Shown piece by piece: positions 61,017 to 64,000 of a DNA stretch of 64,000 nt. The position numbers and the translations under genes were made by a program. Source of the DNA: DATBRC01 sp036560485 (GTDB taxonomy: Bacteria; Pseudomonadota; Gammaproteobacteria; Burkholderiales; Burkholderiaceae_D); the NCBI GenBank assembly GCA_036560485.1, contig DATBRC010000048.1, forward strand, positions 1 through 64,000. Reading direction: 5' to 3'. The notes under the pieces were generated by a model. That model searched no databases. It was not told the origin of the DNA and saw only the letters and a list, made by a program, of their open reading frames with translations. Numbering within the stretch: the stretch's first letter is position 1; the number at the start of each line of letters is the position of its first letter.

Positions 61017-61523
61017 ATGAAAACGCATACCAAAGTAATTTTTTCTCTTTTTTGTTTCAGTGCAATGACTGCAAGCCATGCTGCCGAATTTGAAGATTCT
61101 GCACGTGTTCTGCGTGTTGTTGAGCAAACCGAACAAGTCAATGTGCCACAACAGGAATGCAGAACTGAAACCGTTCAGGTACAGCAGCGTCAAGAGCGTG
61201 GTGTAGGCGGTGCAATTATTGGCGGTGTAGCCGGAGGAATTCTTGGTAATCAAGTTGGTGGTGGCCATGGCCGTACCGCAGCAACGGCAGCCGGTGCGGT
61301 GGTGGGAGCTCTGGTAGGTGATCGCATGGAAAATAACAATAACGGTGGCGGCACGGTCAGCGAGCAGCAAGTACAGCGTTGCCATAATGTTGATCGCTGG
61401 GAAACGCGTGTCAATGGTTATGCAGTGACGTACGAATATCGTGGTCATGAATACACAACTGTGTTGCCACGCGACCCGGGTGATCGTCTCAGATTGCGTG
61501 TTTCGCTTACGCCGCGTCCATAA
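61017..61523 (+). CDS. Glycine-zipper 2TM-domain envelope protein
   Basis: A 168-residue protein read from the ATG at 61017, preceded by GTGAGG. A signal peptide (VIFSLFCFSAMTASHAAEF) is followed by a helical region and the glycine zipper (GGAIIGGVAGGILGNQVGGG...AATAAGAVVGALVGDRM, residues about 65-105). The C-terminal domain is a small beta fold (YAVTYEYRGHEYTTVLPRDPGDRLRLRV). It resembles the Rickettsia 17 kDa antigen/SlyB family of envelope proteins. The function is in outer-membrane integrity at most; details unknown. Confidence 0.88.
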   Translation: MKTHTKVIFSLFCFSAMTASHAAEFEDSARVLRVVEQTEQVNVPQQECRTETVQVQQRQERGVGGAIIGGVAGGILGNQVGGGHGRTAATAAGAVVGALVGDRMENNNNGGGTVSEQQVQRCHNVDRWETRVNGYAVTYEYRGHEYTTVLPRDPGDRLRLRVSLTPRP

Positions 61524-61621
61524 TTTATTGAAGAAGGTAACCGATTAGATTGGTTGTCACGCTCCAGGCAAATTCGTTGATATTTCTCCTGTCTCCAATT
61601 AGCAATAAGAGATGGTTTTGA

Positions 61622-61648
61622 CCCGCTACCGAAAGATGGCGGGTTTTT
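61622..61648 (+). terminator. Terminator after the glycine-zipper gene
   Basis: CCCGC and GCGGG with a 12-base loop, then five T, about 100 bases after the stop. Confidence 0.7.
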
Positions 61649-61756
61649 CTTTTGTCAACGGGAATTCAGTTATATCGCATGTTTTTTTCCATTTCGATCA
61701 AGCCATTAGACTTCATCGCCAAGAGCCGGTAGACTTTAGTCCTTTTTGCAAGGGCT

Positions 61757-63430
61757 ATGATGATGGCCACCGATTCTGAGCTTTCCTCGACTGAAGCGAC
61801 TGACGTTTCAACCCCATCCCGTAATGTGCCAATGGAACTGATTGCGCGTGAAGTCGCGCGTCGACGTACTTTCGGCATCATTTCCCATCCTGATGCAGGC
61901 AAGACCACGTTGACGGAAAAGCTGCTGCTTTTCTCTGGCGCGATTCAGCTTGCCGGTACCGTTAAAGCGCGCAAGAGCGGACGTCACGCAACTTCAGACT
62001 GGATGGAGATCGAAAAGCAGCGCGGCATTTCGGTTGCGAGTTCGGTCATGCAATTTGAATATCGCGATCATGTGGTGAACCTGCTCGATACGCCGGGTCA
62101 CCAGGATTTTTCGGAAGATACTTATCGCGTGTTGACAGCAGTCGATTCTGCCTTGATGGCAATCGACGCCGCCAAGGGCGTCGAGGAACAGACGATCAAG
62201 TTGCTCAACGTCTGCCGCATGCGCAATACACCAATTCTGACCTTCATGAACAAGATGGACCGCGAGACGCGCGATCCGCTGGAATTGCTGGATGAAGTGG
62301 AATCGGTTTTGAAGATTCAATGTGCACCGGTTACATGGCCGATCGGCATGGGCAAAACCTTCCGTGGCGTGTATCACTTGCTGCGTGACGAGATCATGCT
62401 GTTTGCTGCTGGTAATGAAAAGGCTGATCAAACTTTTGAAGTGGTCAAAGGCATTGATAATCCACGCCTGGCCGAGATGTTTCCGCTTGAAATCGAACAG
62501 CTCAAGATGGAAGTCGAGCTGGTACATGGCGCATCGCATCCGTTTGATCTGAATGCATATTTGGCTGGTACACAGACCCCGGTATTTTTCGGATCAGCGA
62601 TCAACAATTTTGGTGTGCGCGAAATTCTGAATGCGTTGCTGGATTGGGCCCCGCCACCACGTCCGCGTGATGCAACAGTGCGGTCGGTAGAGCCTGGTGA
62701 AGCACCGTTCTCCGGTTTCGTGTTCAAGATTCAAGCCAACATGGATCCGGCGCATCGCGATCGCATCGCGTTCTTGCGTGTTTGTTCCGGACGTTTTGAA
62801 CGCGGCATGAAGATCAAGCATCTGCGGCTCAATCGTGAAATCAAAGTATCCAACGTGGTGACCTTCATGGCGGCCAGCCGCGAGCAGGTGGAAGAAGCAT
62901 ACGCCGGCGATATTATCGGCTTGCCGAATCATGGCAACATGCAGATTGGCGACAGTTTTTCTGAAGGTGAATTATTGCAGTTCACCGGCATTCCTTATTT
63001 TGCGCCAGACTTTTTCCGTTCAGTACGCATTCGTAATCCGCTGAAGATAAAACAATTGCACAAAGGTTTACAGCAGCTTGGCGAAGAAGGCGCAGTGCAG
63101 GTTTTCAAGCCAGTTCACAGCGGCGATCTGGTACTCGGCGCTGTCGGTGTATTGCAGTTTGAAGTGGTCGCGAGCCGTTTGTTGAACGAGTATGGTGTGG
63201 ATGCAGTATTTGAAGGAACCAGCATCAGCAGTGCGCGTTGGGTGACATGCGACGACAAAAAGATGCTCGCTGATTTTGAGAAATCTACCGCTGGCAATAA
63301 CGTTGCCTATGATGCAGCGGGCAATATGGCATACCTCGCAACATCAGGTGTCAATCTGAAGCATACGCAGGATCGCTGGCCTGCAATTACCTTCCATGCG
63401 ACGCGCGAGCATGCGGTGAAATTGGAATAG
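61757..63430 (+). CDS. prfC: Peptide chain release factor 3
   Basis: A 557-residue translational GTPase. G1 is GIISHPDAGKTTLTEK near residue 40, G2 region RGISVASSVMQF, G3 DTPGHQDFSEDTYR, G4 NKMDRET. The C-terminal domains end with VLQFEVVASRLLNEYGVD and ARWV. It recycles RF1 and RF2 after termination. The N-terminus has about 25 extra residues (MMMATDSELSSTEATDVS...), so a later start is possible. Confidence 0.97.
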   Translation: MMMATDSELSSTEATDVSTPSRNVPMELIAREVARRRTFGIISHPDAGKTTLTEKLLLFSGAIQLAGTVKARKSGRHATSDWMEIEKQRGISVASSVMQFEYRDHVVNLLDTPGHQDFSEDTYRVLTAVDSALMAIDAAKGVEEQTIKLLNVCRMRNTPILTFMNKMDRETRDPLELLDEVESVLKIQCAPVTWPIGMGKTFRGVYHLLRDEIMLFAAGNEKADQTFEVVKGIDNPRLAEMFPLEIEQLKMEVELVHGASHPFDLNAYLAGTQTPVFFGSAINNFGVREILNALLDWAPPPRPRDATVRSVEPGEAPFSGFVFKIQANMDPAHRDRIAFLRVCSGRFERGMKIKHLRLNREIKVSNVVTFMAASREQVEEAYAGDIIGLPNHGNMQIGDSFSEGELLQFTGIPYFAPDFFRSVRIRNPLKIKQLHKGLQQLGEEGAVQVFKPVHSGDLVLGAVGVLQFEVVASRLLNEYGVDAVFEGTSISSARWVTCDDKKMLADFEKSTAGNNVAYDAAGNMAYLATSGVNLKHTQDRWPAITFHATREHAVKLE

Positions 63431-63475
63431 CGCGTTGAGTGTATCCGGACTTTTACGCAGGAAATTGACTACGCT

Positions 63476-64000
63476 ATGCCAAAAATTTTCAAATTCACGC
63501 AGTTTGCATTACGCGATTTTCTTGTTACGGTAGGTCCGGCCATCATTGTCGTTGCCTTGATATGTTTACTCGCCTATTTGATTGTTGATCCGACACCGCC
63601 ATCGCATGTGACGCTTTCTACCGGGCAGGAAAATAGTGCTTACGATGTTTTTGGAAAACAGTATGCGCGTGCGTTGGCGAAGCACCACATCACAGTGACA
63701 CTTAAATCATCACAGGGGTCGCAAGAAAATCTCCAGCGTCTGCACTCACCGCAGTCAGGTGTTGACATCGCGTTTGTCCAAAGCGGTTCTACTGAGCAGG
63801 AAGATGCGGAACGTCGAGGATTGATTTCTCTCGGGAGCTTGTTCACTGAACCGGTATGGCTTTTTTTTCGCGACACGAAAGACATTACACAGCTAGGCAA
63901 GCTGAAAGGATTGAAAATTAATGTCGGGCCGGAAGGAACGGGTGTGCCGGGTTTGTTTAAAAAACTTCTATCCGTGAATGATGTGGAACCGACCGATTTG
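63476..64000 (+). CDS. TAXI-type TRAP transporter solute-binding protein (3' partial)
   Basis: The frame starts at the ATG at 63476 and is cut by the window end, so only 175 residues are seen. A membrane anchor lies at residues about 17-40 (TVGPAIIVVALICLLAYLIV). The TAXI-type binding fold follows: HVTLSTGQENSAYDVFGKQYARAL, TVTLKSSQGSQENLQRL, DIAFVQSGST, LFTEPVWLFFRD and LKGLKINVGPEGTGVPGL. It would bind a small organic acid or amino acid outside the membrane. It starts 45 bases after prfC. Confidence 0.8.
   Translation, partial: MPKIFKFTQFALRDFLVTVGPAIIVVALICLLAYLIVDPTPPSHVTLSTGQENSAYDVFGKQYARALAKHHITVTLKSSQGSQENLQRLHSPQSGVDIAFVQSGSTEQEDAERRGLISLGSLFTEPVWLFFRDTKDITQLGKLKGLKINVGPEGTGVPGLFKKLLSVNDVEPTDL

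Overview
The window reads as a chromosomal segment of a Gram-negative betaproteobacterium. The support is: Wza/Wzc-type polysaccharide export, a PEP-CTERM surface protein, an outer-membrane beta-barrel protein, sigma-32 and sigma-54 type promoters, class 2 PyrD, the Aat/Bpt N-degron pair, and DUF1161, DUF2917, DUF2339 and DUF3999 proteins. The protein sequences and the moderate base composition suggest Burkholderiales, perhaps Oxalobacteraceae (Herminiimonas/Janthinobacterium-like). That placement is inference from recognition, not from a search. I see no phage, no intact insertion sequence and no CRISPR array.

Region 1 (1-15.0 kb) is an exopolysaccharide locus in two converging arms. The plus-strand arm holds glycosyltransferases, a polysaccharide deacetylase, a second glycosyltransferase and a WecG/TagA/CpsF transferase. 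Two minus-strand genes (a PAP2 phosphatase and a divergent methyltransferase) and an unusual tRNA-Thr(UGU) interrupt it. The minus-strand arm starts with a Wza-like export lipoprotein and a Wzc-like tyrosine autokinase, followed by a GNAT/FemAB-type acyltransferase, a GMC oxidoreductase and a parallel beta-helix lipoprotein. A small inverted-repeat element sits inside it. No flippase, polymerase or exosortase is in view, so the locus probably continues upstream of base 1.

Region 2 (15.4-27.6 kb) is a dense signalling block reading away from the export genes. It has a 7TM-GGDEF-EAL protein, a KaiC-like double ATPase with a KaiB-like protein and an overlapping PAS-GAF-GGDEF-EAL protein, then a NarL-type response regulator, a CheB-CheR-PAS protein broken by a frameshift, and a PAS/HisKA_3 histidine kinase. 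Its position next to the export operon suggests that it controls polysaccharide production through c-di-GMP and a KaiBC-like module. This is the most interesting part of the window.

Region 3 (27.7-42.3 kb) is mixed. It holds a PEP-CTERM protein, an orphan GspE/PilB-like ATPase, a spermidine-synthase-like protein, a deoxyinosine glycosylase, a DUF1275 membrane protein, an SDR enzyme, a large outer-membrane protein with an HExxH peptidase head, a divergent MarR/EmrB-type efflux pair, a Cys-repeat periplasmic protein, and htpG with a textbook heat-shock promoter.

Region 4 (42.4-64 kb) is mostly core chromosome: DUF3999/DUF2339 membrane proteins, a MocR regulator divergent from a DUF2917/LysE/RidA/aminotransferase run, DUF1161, cynS, aat-bpt-pyrD, a sigma-54/NtrC-type amt gene, a NUDIX hydrolase, initiator tRNA, a PAS-GGDEF cyclase, a glycine-zipper protein, prfC, and the start of a TAXI-type solute-binding protein cut by the window end. 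Short palindromic or inverted-repeat elements are scattered in the intergenic spaces.
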